From contig NC_090186.1 of the NCBI RefSeq assembly GCF_024679245.1, forward strand, positions 41,301,754 to 41,365,753: a stretch of 64,000 nucleotides of DNA, written 5' to 3'. Shown in pieces: positions 35,586 to 46,399 of this stretch. Within the stretch, counting starts at the first letter, position 1, and every line of letters starts with the position of its first letter. The notes beneath the pieces are model-generated. The model was not told the DNA's origin, searched no databases, and worked only from the letters and a program-made list of their open reading frames with translations. The position numbers and the translations under genes were made by a program. The stretch comes from Pseudorasbora parva. Taxonomy: Eukaryota; Chordata; Actinopteri; Cypriniformes; Gobionidae.

Positions 35586-36060
35586 AGGGTTGCCAAGTTT
35601 TCACAAAACCCACCCAACTGCAACTTTAAATGATTTGTTTTTTTTGGGGGGGTATCCAGGTAAAAAAAAAAAAAAGTATTCAGGGGGGTAAAATATATAT
35701 ATATAAACACACACATACACACACATTTTCCCAGGGTTCCCTGCTAAAATGAGCATTACCGGCGCTAAATATAACATAATTGGGGTCACTTCAACCCGAG
35801 GACATGGAAAACAGCCCACGGCAATGGTGTTAAAGTAGCCCAATTCACGGGAAAATCGCAGACTTGGCAACACGTCTTTTTAACATTGTTGTCTTCTTCT
35901 GCTAAAAAAACAAAACAACACAAAACAAAAAAAAGTCTAGATAATAAATACTAATTCTTAAGTGAGTGGAACATAAATGAAACGTAGGCTACTAATTATT
36001 TTTAGAAATTAATTAAAGCACCAAACTGTAAGGATAGACAGACATTTATGAACGTGCCAT
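35586..36060. other. Unassigned sequence upstream of copy D
   Basis: Starts agggttgccaagttttc and has homopolymer runs near 35638-35675. The paired ends gttgccaag and cttggcaac (35586-35594 and 35863-35871) suggest a small inverted-repeat element of about 290 bp. Confidence 0.45.
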
Positions 36061-36063
36061 CGC

Positions 36064-36270
36064 CCTGGTTTCACAGACAGCTCTTAAATTAAATCAGGAT
36101 TAGGCCTTAGTTCAATCAGGACATTTAAGTAGCTTTTATAAACGTGCCCTAGAAAAACATTACTGGTGTGCATCTTGAGACAAAACTATGGTATGGCATT
36201 GACATATTTTAAGATACAGTATGTTGCTTTCAGCTCAAACATTCATTTTGGTCCCGGACTAGGTTTAGTG
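36064..36270. mobile_element. Short interspersed element (CCTGGTTTCACAGACAG type)
   Basis: Starts cctggtttcacagacag with gattaggccttagttc and ends near ggactaggtttag. It is a pattern common in cyprinid genomes, and the termini are only partly complementary here. Confidence 0.65.
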
Positions 36271-36500
36271 GTCGGGTATAACTACCCCGGGGGTAGTATA
36301 TAGTTTTAGCCGGGGTTAAAAGTCGTTTCTTTATTGCGTGTGTTGAGAATAAAATAACTAAACGTAATTGCCCATTGAGCTCAAACCCTTAAGATCCAGC
36401 CCGACATAGTCACATAGTTATTCACACCCATCCTATCAAAATTAGCTATATCCAAATAAGATTTTTACTGCTGAGATTCTATTTTTAAACTTTAATGGGA

Positions 36501-36615
36501 AGCCCCACCGTTAGGCAGGGCATCAAAAATTAGTTCATACTCATTGTGTTCCTCCCCACGGAAATCTTTAGTAAAAGGCGAAAGATTTATACGATCTGAA
36601 GAGAAACATGAGTGT
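36501..36615 (-). ncRNA. U5 spliceosomal snRNA gene, copy E
   Basis: Loop I is intact. The Sm site is one T shorter (AATTTTTG). The 3' hairpin GCCCTGCC TAAC GGTGGGGC has a C-G pair where others have U-G. The upstream block is complete, and the spacer beyond it matches the spacer of copy A, so E/F and A/B descend from the same tandem pair. Confidence 0.87.
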
Positions 36616-36727
36616 ACTGAAGAGCTCTGGAGCACCAGCAGGGACCCGAGAATAAGAAACACACTTCACGAGAACGGTTGGGACCTGACGGACACCGTCT
36701 GTTCAACATTTAACCGAGATTATTAGA

Positions 36728-37320
36728 TGAATGACCTGACAGACAGTAATGTATCTATTTTATAATAATGTGGCTACCACTCGGTCTTCTCTTTTTTATT
36801 TTAAACGTGATTTCTAGATTAAAACTAAAAATAAAGAAAACGAAAAGAAAAACACACTATGATCCCTGTTAAACTGACACAGACCAAAAGAGGGCGTCCT
36901 TCCTTCCATCAGTGAGTGGAACACAAAGGACGAATGTAACGAAACAACAAACAGTCATGGATAGACATTAATGAGCACAGCATAACTTCTTGTTTCTTTA
37001 TTGTGTGTTGAGATAAAAACAGCTTAATATAAATTCGCAATTGGAGGGAATCAAACACCAGCCTAAGAGCATGTTCACGTTACACTAAAGACGAAACTGC
37101 CATCCTGAAACAAAACACAGGACTTGTACTTTTCTGTGCAGTCACATTACCGCTTCCAAACAAGATCCGAGCAAGGTTATTTAACCACACGATCGCAAAA
37201 TATTAAACAATAAATCACTAACACCACACAAAATAAAATGAGTAAATACTCTCAATTCACCCGCATCGTTCCACAACACCACGACTACAATCACATTTTT
37301 AAAGTTCTGATATTTAACAG
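36728..37320. repeat. Spacer of the U5 tandem unit, second copy
   Basis: Related to 25590-26190. Copy E to copy F spacing is 829 bp against 838 bp for A to B. Confidence 0.75.
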
Positions 37321-37328
37321 CATTAGGA

Positions 37329-37444
37329 AGCCCCGCCGTTAAGCAGGGCATCAAAAAATTAGTTTATACTCATTGTGTTCCTCCCCACGGAAATCTTTAG
37401 TAAAAGGCGAAAGATTTATACGATCTGAAGAGAAACATGAGTGT
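37329..37444 (-). ncRNA. U5 spliceosomal snRNA gene, copy F, shortened upstream block
   Basis: Loop I and the Sm site are intact, and the 3' hairpin GCCCTGCT TAAC GGCGGGGC is fully paired. Upstream identity ends near 37508 (about -64). The PSE-like element has one change (caggagaa for cacgagaa on plus). It is the outermost copy, where the array ends. Confidence 0.84.
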
Positions 37445-37519
37445 ACTGAAGAGATCTAGAGCACCAGCAGGGACCCGAGAATAAGAAACACACTTCAGGA
37501 GAACGGTGATAAACACGAC

Positions 37520-38260
37520 AGACGGAAACATTACACAAATGATGCAATAGCACGGCGTATTATAATGTTACAATGATTATGCAACTAAATTGTATTCCAA
37601 ACAAGAGTGTATGGGTAAATATACAATTAAAAATACCTAGTGAAATGATTTGTACTCCATTGCATTGTGGGTAAGAGAGTTTACTTCCGGTTTCGTCATC
37701 GCTCAGGGAATCAGATCGCTTTACCATAGGCGAGTCTTATGTCATATTATTAGCGGCTCTGGCTTTACTCGAAAACACGTCTATATTTGCTGTAGAAAAG
37801 ATTTTACACTTTAAAAAAACAAACAAAAAAACAACAACCGGTAGACACATTGGCCTATGGATAAAATATCTGCTAAATGAAATAATGGAAATACAAAATG
37901 CATACAAAATTATTTCTATGCAATAAACCTTGTAGCATTTCAGTCAATTCTATGAATTCATAGTAAAATAATCTAAACTAATATTTATTAAAGTATTAAA
38001 ATAAGTATGTTTTATGTTTGACACTTGCTTGCCTTCATGAATGGGTCACTCAATTTAAGAATAAAGAAATTAAAAGGAAAAAAAGAAAAACATCTTAGTT
38101 TTATTAATTAATTAAATTGTTTTTGTAAACAAATATTTCAATTTACAATATTTAGAACGAACTGTTTTGAAGATCATGACAAAAAACTCAAATATGTCCA
38201 AACTTATAACTGGTTCACTAGTGTATGCTTGAGGTTAAATTGAAAAATAAATAAAAACAT
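37520..38260. other. AT-rich spacer between U5 and tRNA clusters
   Basis: No gene seen. Confidence 0.5.
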
Positions 38261-38267
38261 TATTCCT

Positions 38268-38300
38268 CCTCCCTGGGGGAATCGAACCCCGGCCTTTTCT
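38268..38300 (-). pseudogene. tRNA fragment
   Basis: ggggttcgattcccc on minus, the T-arm shared with the tRNA-Asp genes 570 bp away, followed by a partial acceptor stem. No D-arm or anticodon arm follows, so it is a remnant. Confidence 0.55.
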
Positions 38301-38868
38301 AAGCTTAACTTTTCTGTTAAGCTTAACTTCCCTTAACTTTTCTCATTCATTCTCTATGGTAGTTCTTAACACTACGGATGCAATATATTTGTGACCACAA
38401 GTAGAATTCATGGCGCTGTGTCCCCTTTTCTGTGGCGTAGCGCGCAGTGTCATCGAGTGTCATCTATATCAATCTTTCTCCATATGAGAAGAGGCGAGCT
38501 TTACGATCGCATATTATTTACCAAAAAGGTCACAAAAAATGTCTTGTTCTACTTACCGAAAAATTACGTTTTTACCTCAGAGATCAGAGCAATAAACTGA
38601 CAAACCAAGAAGTTAAGATTAATTATTTACTATTTTGGGAAAATAATGTGTTGTTGTTAACTGTTGTTGTTATTATTATCACCATCGTTATATGTTAATT
38701 GTTTTGAATGCTTTGTAAAGTTTTATATATAAATAAAAACATGATTCTGTTAGTAACAGAAATCCAAACTTTTGATAGAAAAGAGTTCTAATCTATTGTA
38801 CTTATAACTGGTCCATTCGTGTATGTATTAGCTTGAGATCGAATTGAATAAATTATAAAAGTTTTTTT

Positions 38869-38940
38869 CTCCCCGTCGGGGAATCGAACCCCGGTCTTCC
38901 GCGTGACAGGCGGAGATACTGTCCACTATACTAACGAGGA
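38869..38940 (-). tRNA. tRNA-Asp (GTC), copy 1
   Basis: 72 bases on minus starting TCCTCGTTAGTATAGTGG. The anticodon arm is tccgc ctGTCac gcgga, the T-arm ccggggttcgattccccg, and the acceptor stem pairs TCCTCG-type bases with CGGGGAG. No intron. Compared with the usual vertebrate tRNA-Asp, one anticodon-stem pair is changed on both sides and stays paired. A T-run follows the 3' end on minus. Confidence 0.95.
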
Positions 38941-39422
38941 GGACTGACTGTACAAAAAGAATGTGGGACTTTTAATATGACATTTCCGCGTTTCTCTGAT
39001 TGATAAGTGTCACATTAAAGGCCTGTTATTTACCAAAATGTTCACAAAAAATGTCTTGTTCTACTTACCGAAAAATTACGTGGTTTATTTAACTAAATCG
39101 TTATGTAACTGGCCTATTGTTTTTTTTTATTTTTATTTTTTATCTCAGAGATCAGAGCAATAAGCTGACAAACCAAGAAGTTAAGATTAATTCTTTACTA
39201 TTTTGGGAAAATACTGTGTTGTTGTTGTGATTATTATCACCATCGTTATATGTTAATTGTTTTGAATGCGTTGTAAAGTTTTATATATAAATAAAAACAT
39301 GATTCTGTTAGCAACCGTAATCCAAACTTTTGATAGAAAATAGTTCTAATATATTGTACTTATATCTGGTCCATTCGTGTATGTATAAGCTTAAAATCGA
39401 ATTGAAAAAATAAAAAAAGTTT

Positions 39423-39494
39423 CTCCCCGTCGGGGAATCGAACCCCGGTCTTCCGCGTGACAGGCGGAGATACTGTCCACTATACTAACGAGGA
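39423..39494 (-). tRNA. tRNA-Asp (GTC), copy 2
   Basis: Same 72 bases as copy 1. The 3' side on minus has a T7 terminator. Confidence 0.95.
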
Positions 39495-39981
39495 GAGGAC
39501 TGACTAAACAAAAGGAATGTGGGACTTTTAATTTGACATTTCCGCGTTTCTCTGACTGATAAGTGTCACATTAAAGGCCTGTTATTTACCAAAATGTTCA
39601 CAAAAAATGTCTTGTTCTACTTACCGAAAAATTACGTGGTTTATTTAACTAAATCGTTATGTAACTGGCCTATTGTTTTTTTTTATTTTTATTTTTTATC
39701 TCAGAGATCAGAGCAATAAGCTGACAAACCAAGAAGTTAAGATTAATTCTTTACTATTTTGGGAAAATACTGTGTTGTTGTTGTGATTATTATCACCATC
39801 GTTATATGTAAATTGTTTTGAATGCGTTGTAAAGTTTTATATATAAATAAAAACATGATTCTGTTAGCAACCGTAATCCAAACTTTTGATAGAAAATAGT
39901 TCTAATATATTGTACTTATATCTGGTCCATTCGTGTATGTATAAGCTTAAAATCGAATTGAAAAAATAATAAAAGTTTTTT

Positions 39982-40053
39982 CTCCCCGTCGGGGAATCGA
40001 ACCCCGGTCTTCCGCGTGACAGGCGGAGATACTGTCCACTATACTAACGAGGA
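39982..40053 (-). tRNA. tRNA-Asp (GTC), copy 3
   Basis: Same 72 bases as copies 1 and 2. Confidence 0.95.
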
Positions 40054-40164
40054 GGACTGACTAAACAAAAGGAATGTGGGACTTTTAATTTGACATTTCC
40101 GCGTTTCTCTGACTGATAAGAGTCACATTAAAGGTCCGTTTCCCGCAAGACACTTTCAGCTGTT

Positions 40165-40236
40165 TCCTCGTTAGTATAGTGGACAGTATCTCCGCCTGTC
40201 ACGCGGAAGACCGGGGTTCGATTCCCCGACGGGGAG
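40165..40236 (+). tRNA. tRNA-Asp (GTC), copy 4, opposite strand
   Basis: Same mature sequence on plus, head to head with copy 3, 111 bp apart. A T8 terminator follows at about 40241. The 3' flank is unlike the tandem units, so only the gene and a short piece were inverted, or it is an older copy. Confidence 0.95.
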
Positions 40237-40239
40237 AAA

Positions 40240-42460
40240 CATTTTTTTTAATGCCTAAACACAAATATTTAAATAGATTTTAATATTTTTAATTTTGTTC
40301 AAATTTGCCACGTGTGCTAAAATTACTGTTTGTTACTTCAACATTAGATCACCACCGACAACACTTGATAAGTTAATTCACAAATAAATAACATGCAATC
40401 TGTGTTCCGTGCATTCTGATATTAACTTACACAGTGTTAAGGTAACACTGCTCGAGAGGAAACGCCAGTCTTTAGACAACACGGGCTGGAAAAAACTCAC
40501 AGAGGAACAAGTAGTGCGAACATAAAGTGTATTAATGCGTATGAGAGTCAAGAAACCGTAAAAATCACAATGCTTAAATTGTAAAGAAATACAATGCAAA
40601 GAGACTATCAATTAAATGTAATGAAATTATACAGATGAAAATAAGGGAAAACGCATTGTAATGACCAATCACATGTTTCTATCCAAATAATGCTGCCTCA
40701 CAATGCACTGATGAGGAATCAGAAAAATAAAAAAGGGATACAGCCATTAAAATGAAAAATTGTGAGGAACAGCTTTGGGGTATATCAAGACATAAACCTT
40801 CATACGGATAGCCTATATAAAGATATCAATTAATGATTGCTAAAAACTACAGCATATAAAATGTAATTCAGCACAGCAGCCACATCACAAACACATCTCT
40901 ACAGCGACACCTAGTGTTGATGGACGGTACGGCATCGACAGCCCAAACTGCGTTAAACACGATTATAGTAGGCTACATAAACAACGCCATCAAAAGTAAA
41001 TATTATTGTTAATACAGACGGTGAATATTGATATGACATCAGAAAAACTTTTCACCCATCAACCATTTCAAGCGGCCTCGTTGAAGTAAGTTAACGTTAG
41101 GCCTATAGGCTATTACACTTACACAGGCCCTCGTGTTCAATAAAGTAGCCAAACAGCCTTTCCATTTCAATTCAGATATTAATTCCGACTCAAATTAGGA
41201 TATCAATCCGTAAAACTGAGGCCTACCTTGTATCTTTCCATCATTCTTCCACACCTGCCACATGTTGTTCAGAAACTGCTGGAAAACTCCATCGTAAAGG
41301 TCCTTTATATGTGGTCTAATGAAGCCTGTAGCAAATTAATCGGCATAGTGTATGTCCTGTGATTTAAATGTTTTTACACAATTGTAAAATGATTTTTTTT
41401 TTTAGAAAGAAGTGAAATAAACAAAGCATAATAAAGAATAAAGAAAATATATAGAAATAAAAAAACAACAGGCGTTCAGCATAACTCCATCAGATTTACA
41501 AATCATGCACAGGACAAAAATAGCACTAATATTTGACATCGCACTATTATGACGTTACATTATTTAGCAGTTTTATGCTAATAAATAAAATACATGCATG
41601 AGCAGTTAAGGCCTAGCTATTAGGCCTAGCTAATATTACATTCTGAAGTAGATAGTTCTACGTGAAATCTGAATATGTTAATAGTCTAATCCAATCGTTT
41701 TCCTAGTGCTAAGTTCTTGCACACTAATTCAACCCAATAGTTCTCCTAAATACAATAATATCATATTTTTCCAGGTTCTGTGGGCACAATTCCATAATAA
41801 ATAAAAATGCTATTTATTTATGCTCTTAAATATGGCACAATTGCTCTGTTTATATATAAACAGAGCAATTAATGGGACATGAAGAGATGTGGACATGAAG
41901 GAACTTTTTTGTGTATTAGCTTTTATTGTTATAATTTCAGTTTTCATTTCAAAAACATTTTTGTAGGCTAATTTTGATATGCTTTTAATATTTTGTTAAT
42001 TTTTTAATTGCTTTTTAAAATATATATATTTGTATGTATAACCTATAATTTCTTTTTATTTGTTTTTTTATTTATTTGTTTTTGGTTAGTTTAGTTTTAG
42101 TGCTTCAACTTGTTGCCAGGTAATTCTTTATCTTTTGATTTATATTTAATGTTTTTTATTTAGTTATATTTTTAGTTGAGTTAACGACCACACACAGCAA
42201 GACAAAGTCAGTATTTTAGAATATTATTTCCTCTCCATACTTACATTTATTTTTAGGAATTCGGATAAAAAATTAAATTAAAAAAATCATATGCACTTCA
42301 AAACTGCTGGTAAAAATGGTCTGAGAACCTTGTCCTTGCCTTTTATATGGACCAGGATCAGTAACTCACAGGAAAAAAAAGGTACAGTGGAGGTACAATT
42401 TTGGGGACAAAACATATGACTGTACCTTTAAAGGTACACAACTATTACACTATTGTTTTC
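40240..42460. other. AT-rich non-coding region
   Basis: No exon recognised. A short self-complementary word lies at 41849-41871 (aattgctctgtttatatata / tatataaacagagcaatt). Confidence 0.5.
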
Positions 42461-42472
42461 CTCTACTTAGAG

Positions 42473-43002
42473 CAGGGGTAGGAAAGTTTAGTCCTAGGGA
42501 GTCGCTGTCCTGCAGAGTTTGGTTCCAACCCTGAAAGACGTCTCTTATTGAGAATTAACAGAGGTTTAGATGTTGATGTTTTATTAAAAATGTTTGGTCA
42601 CCATTATGGAGATCAATGTTTCCTTCAGTTGCGCAGTTTGACGCTTGGCTATCTATGTGAGTTTGTGGTATTTGTTACTGTCTTAACAAACACATAATCT
42701 GTTCAAATAAAAAGAAGCCATGAACAAAAATCATCATGAAAAAAAATGTCAATTGACTAAATTAATCACCAACAAAATGTTCTTGCCACATATCAATATA
42801 CAAATGTATTCTAGAGGGGGGATTTTTCACACAGATATTAAGAATCAGCATATATCAGCATAGATCTCAACAAGGATGATCCTTAATGCTCCAATGCATG
42901 CTGGGAAGCAGGAGCCATGAGTTTTATACTGTGGTGGCTTAGAAGGGTTGGTACTAAACTCTGCAGGACATCAGCTCTCTGGGACCGAACTTGCCTACCC
43001 TG
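42473..43002. mobile_element. hAT-type MITE, 530 bp, with target duplication ACTTAGAG
   Basis: ACTTAGAG at 42465-42472 and 43003-43010. Ends CAGGGGTAGGAAAG and CTTGCCTACCCTG. Inverted words tcctgcagagtttgg and ctctgcagga lie further in. It is itself near pieces of another element (ggtacaattttggggac at about 42392 and aaaaagtacaattttgtac at about 43049). Confidence 0.85.
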
Positions 43003-43618
43003 ACTTAGAGATGCAAAAATATGGCCCCAGTGACGGCCACTTGCACCTTAAAAAGTACAATTTTGTACAAGCAAAGGTACAATCCGAACAGTGCTGCATT
43101 CTACTGTCTGCCAGTTACAAGTGAGGAAAACTCATCTTGCAGGATCAGGGCCAAAGGGCGTGAGGTAAGACATGGGTGGGCCGCCCGCAGTCGTGATTCC
43201 ACTGCCGAAATCTTTTTCCATGCTGTGCCTCTGTGCACTGGACAGTGTGGGAAGACATGTGGGATGAAAGAGCGTTTGCTAAATGCCTCAACCACACAAT
43301 GTTTAAAGTCTACGCAGGGATGTTTAGATACTTTTGGAAATCAAGTGAAAAAGGATGGAAAGTCTGCTATGAGAATTCAGACCCCTTTAGATAACAGATT
43401 AGCTAAACCTGCGTCTCTGGCCAGAAGATCATAGGGAAAATCTTCCATCTGACTCATTTCTTCATTGAAACCTTTTGGGAAAATAATTATAGGTCTCGTA
43501 CAAAGTTCTCACTCTTAGCCTCTATATGTTTATCTCTACAGTCTTAGAAGAAACGGTTCTATATAGAACCTTAAAAGGTTATATTGGCGCTATGTATTTG
43601 GAACCCTTAAAAGGTTCT

Positions 43619-44390
43619 ACACTCAAAAAAATGAACTTATGATGCTGTTCACTTTATTTAAGTAACTCATCTTGATTTAACACCATTATATCAGGTTTCT
43701 GGTTGAAATGTAATTGATTCATGTTATATTGACTTAAAACCATCACTCTTTGACATAACTTGTTTTTATTTTGAAATAAAATGTTTCAATCAAGTAACAT
43801 AATCAAACAGGACATTCACTTCCCATCATGCTTTGCAAAGGGGCTTAATTTGATGAGTAATGTTTAAATAAAGTGATATTTTATACATTTCTAACAAGAT
43901 GAGAAAATGGGGAGACTTTTTAATGTTTAATGTTTTGTTATGTTGGTATTTAAAAGTGTGTGTTATGTTAGTGTTTTTGGACGTTACCATTGTGGTGTAA
44001 TTAAGAGCATGTGCTTGGGTTGAGGATCTGCTTAAAATTTTCAAGGATGATTTAATAATAAAAAACAGCTACTTTGGGCATGCTATGGATGTAACAAAAC
44101 CATCTAGCCAATACAATTTTGTAAAAGTTGTAACAAATAGCATTTCACTAAATAAAAATCAATTAAACTGGACTACTTGTTTTGTTTTTTTATATTCATC
44201 TCAGATCAATTAAACTTAATAGTTTTGGACAAAATTAAGAATATTAACCTGATTGAACTAAATGGCATTGAATTAACTTTACGTAAAAAAATTAAGTTTA
44301 CCGAAATGAACAATGTTAATTAAATTCAACATAATTACGTGTTGACATAAAAAAAATTAAGTAAATCCAACGTATCATTTTTTTGAGTGT
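43619..44390. mobile_element. Nested MITE, inner element 1
   Basis: Ends ACACTCAAAAAAATGA and TCATTTTTTTGAGTGT, 772 bp, inside the outer element. Confidence 0.8.
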
Positions 44391-44510
44391 ATATACACCC
44401 CTTTTTAAGTGCCAAAGGGTTTTTTTCTTATCATTATAGAAACTTTTTAGTATAAAAGGTTCTTTAGAGTCAACTCCAGTTCTAGAACCTTTAAGGGGTT
44501 CCAAATACAT

Positions 44511-44908
44511 ACACTGTAAAAAAAAATGTTGGTTTTTGTTGGTTTAACTTAAAAAAGTAAGTAACCTGGTTGCCTTAAAAATTTTAGTTCATTGAAATTA
44601 AAAATTTGAGTTGATACAATGAAGGAAATTTGTTTAATAAATAGAAACTCAAAATACTATTGTATCTAAACCACATAAAAAATTTGATAAATCATGAAAA
44701 TAGCACTATTTGGCATGTTTCACTGCATCATCACAAGTAAAACACACACAATTACCCAATATGCTTACAAAATCTTTTAATAATATTTTAATAAAGGTTG
44801 TCGAATCTCAAAAAAAGTTCTTTGTATTAACTACAAAATTTTAATTTCAATGAACTCAAAATTTTAAGGCAACCAGGTAACTTTTTTTTACAATATTTGT
44901 TTACAGTG
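44511..44908. mobile_element. Nested MITE, inner element 2
   Basis: Ends ACACTGTAAAAAAAAATGTT and ACAATATTTGTTTACAGTGT. Arms ttaaaattttagttcattga and the matching tcaatgaactcaaaatttta are inverted, so it folds back on itself. Confidence 0.75.
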
Positions 44909-45201
44909 TAGCGCCATTAGAACCTTTTCTTCTAAGAGTGTGTAATGAGCAAGATGTTGTTAAATTATTTTATTCAGGCAAATAATTTATATATGAGGAG
45001 TTATATTTAAAAATAAATGTAGAAACGTGAAGATCAACTTGTTTTGCCATGAACATCTGCTAGCTTATATGACCCAAAACCCTGTTTAGTTTCGTTGGCT
45101 TCCTGCTCCGCTCTCATGCCTGTCTGGGACGACGCTCTGGCCCTCTAGAAGAGTGAGTTAGTGCCAGTGTGGTTTGGGTATCCGCTGTCCCTCCAGTCAG
45201 A

Positions 45202-45248
45202 CCACCGCCGCCTGTCCAGTGTCCATGACCTGCAGTGTGTGTGAGCCG
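45202..45248 (-). CDS. Candidate terminal exon of an unidentified gene
   Basis: On minus, a strong pyrimidine tract and acceptor (ctctaatgttttcag) precede a GC-richer segment starting at 45248. In phase 0 it reads YGSHTLQVMDTGQAAVV then TGA. The other two phases are also open for 30-45 codons, so the frame is not settled. No upstream partner exon was confirmed. Low-moderate confidence. Confidence 0.3.
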
Positions 45249-45315
45249 TACTGAAAACATTAGAGAGAATTAGAGTTGCCACAACTAAATCAAAATATAC
45301 ACCATGCACTCAAAT

Positions 45316-45602
45316 ATTTGGTGTGAGTAAGATCTGGTTTCTTCTGCTCACCAAGGCTGCATTTATTGGATAAACGTAAACATTGTGAAATATTGTTAGA
45401 ATTTAAAATAACTTTTTTCTACTTAAGTATATTTTAAACTGTAATGTATTCCTGTGATCAAAGCTGAATTTCAGTCTTCAGTGACACATGATCCTTCACA
45501 AATCATTCTGATATGATGATTTGCTGCTCAAGAAACATGTATTATTATTATCAATGTTGAAAACAGCTATGCTGCTTCATATTTTTGTGGAAACTGTGAT
45601 GC
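45316..45602 (+). mobile_element. Interspersed repeat, copy 5
   Basis: Same family as 1025-1385 (tctgctcaccaaggctgcat, cagtcttcagtgacacatga). Confidence 0.6.
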
Positions 45603-46399
45603 ATTGTTTTCCAGGATTTAAACAAAACTTAAACACCATGTTCTCTCTGTTGATGCAAATGTGATCTGTGTATTTTAAAGTATATTGCAATGTTGTTGCT
45701 AATTTTTTCTGGTTAGTTGCATATAAAAAAAGTGCCCCCTCAAGTCTCCAAATAATTCTTGGGTACATCCTTTAAAGAAAGTTTATTAAAATCTAATATT
45801 GTAGATTCTACATTGTAAATCAGATAACTTATAAAAGTACCGTAATGTTTAGTGTTGACGCATTACGAGTTGCGTGCATTATGTAATCAGATTACTTTTT
45901 TCAAGTAACTAAAGCAATACATTATTTTTAAACTTACAAAATATCTGTCACTTTTTCAAATCAATAACGCAAGTTTCTTTGTTTCCCATTGTTTGACAGC
46001 TCTCATATCCTCATGATGAGAGTAATTGTGAAAGTAATGAAGCCTAATGCATACTTTTCATAAAAAGTAACTAAATATAGTTATTTTTTAGGAAGTAGCG
46101 CAATACTGTAAAGATTTCTTTTAAACTTTTCCCCACACTGGTCACTAAGGCCAACATTCAGATTTGGCAGTCCATGTAAACAATGACATTGTTGGCTTTG
46201 TAGAAGGAGAACAAGTAAAATAAATTTACAGTCATGGAGGAAACCAAAGTCCAGTCACTCATCCTGCTCTGTTCTGCTCGGAAAACAGTTGTTCCTGAAA
46301 AATCAATGCCATCAAGTTCATTTCAGCTTTTTTTTTGTGCAGTAATGTTGGCTATATTCAGTCTAAGCTCTTTTATGATCGTATGACTCAAAATTATGA

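Larger units (their letters stand above)
39009..40090 (-). repeat. Tandem unit of about 556 bp containing tRNA-Asp
   Basis: Successive tRNA copies are 554 and 559 bp apart, and the flanks (for example accaaaatgttcacaaaaaatg, cut to ttcacaaaaaatgtcttg) are nearly identical. A more diverged unit starts near 38512. This indicates recent tandem duplication of a whole segment, not of the tRNA alone. Confidence 0.9.
43540..44940. mobile_element. Nested MITE set, outer element
   Basis: Outer ends gtcttagaagaaacggttct and agaaccttttcttctaagag. Further pieces of the same outer element, with the key words ggaaccctt and ggttctac / tagaacctttaaggggttcc, lie between the inner insertions. Confidence 0.75.

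Noticed and set aside
43021..43434. 137-codon open frame on plus
   Set aside because: Begins at the edge of a MITE, has no recognisable domain, no splice sites in phase, and mixed composition.
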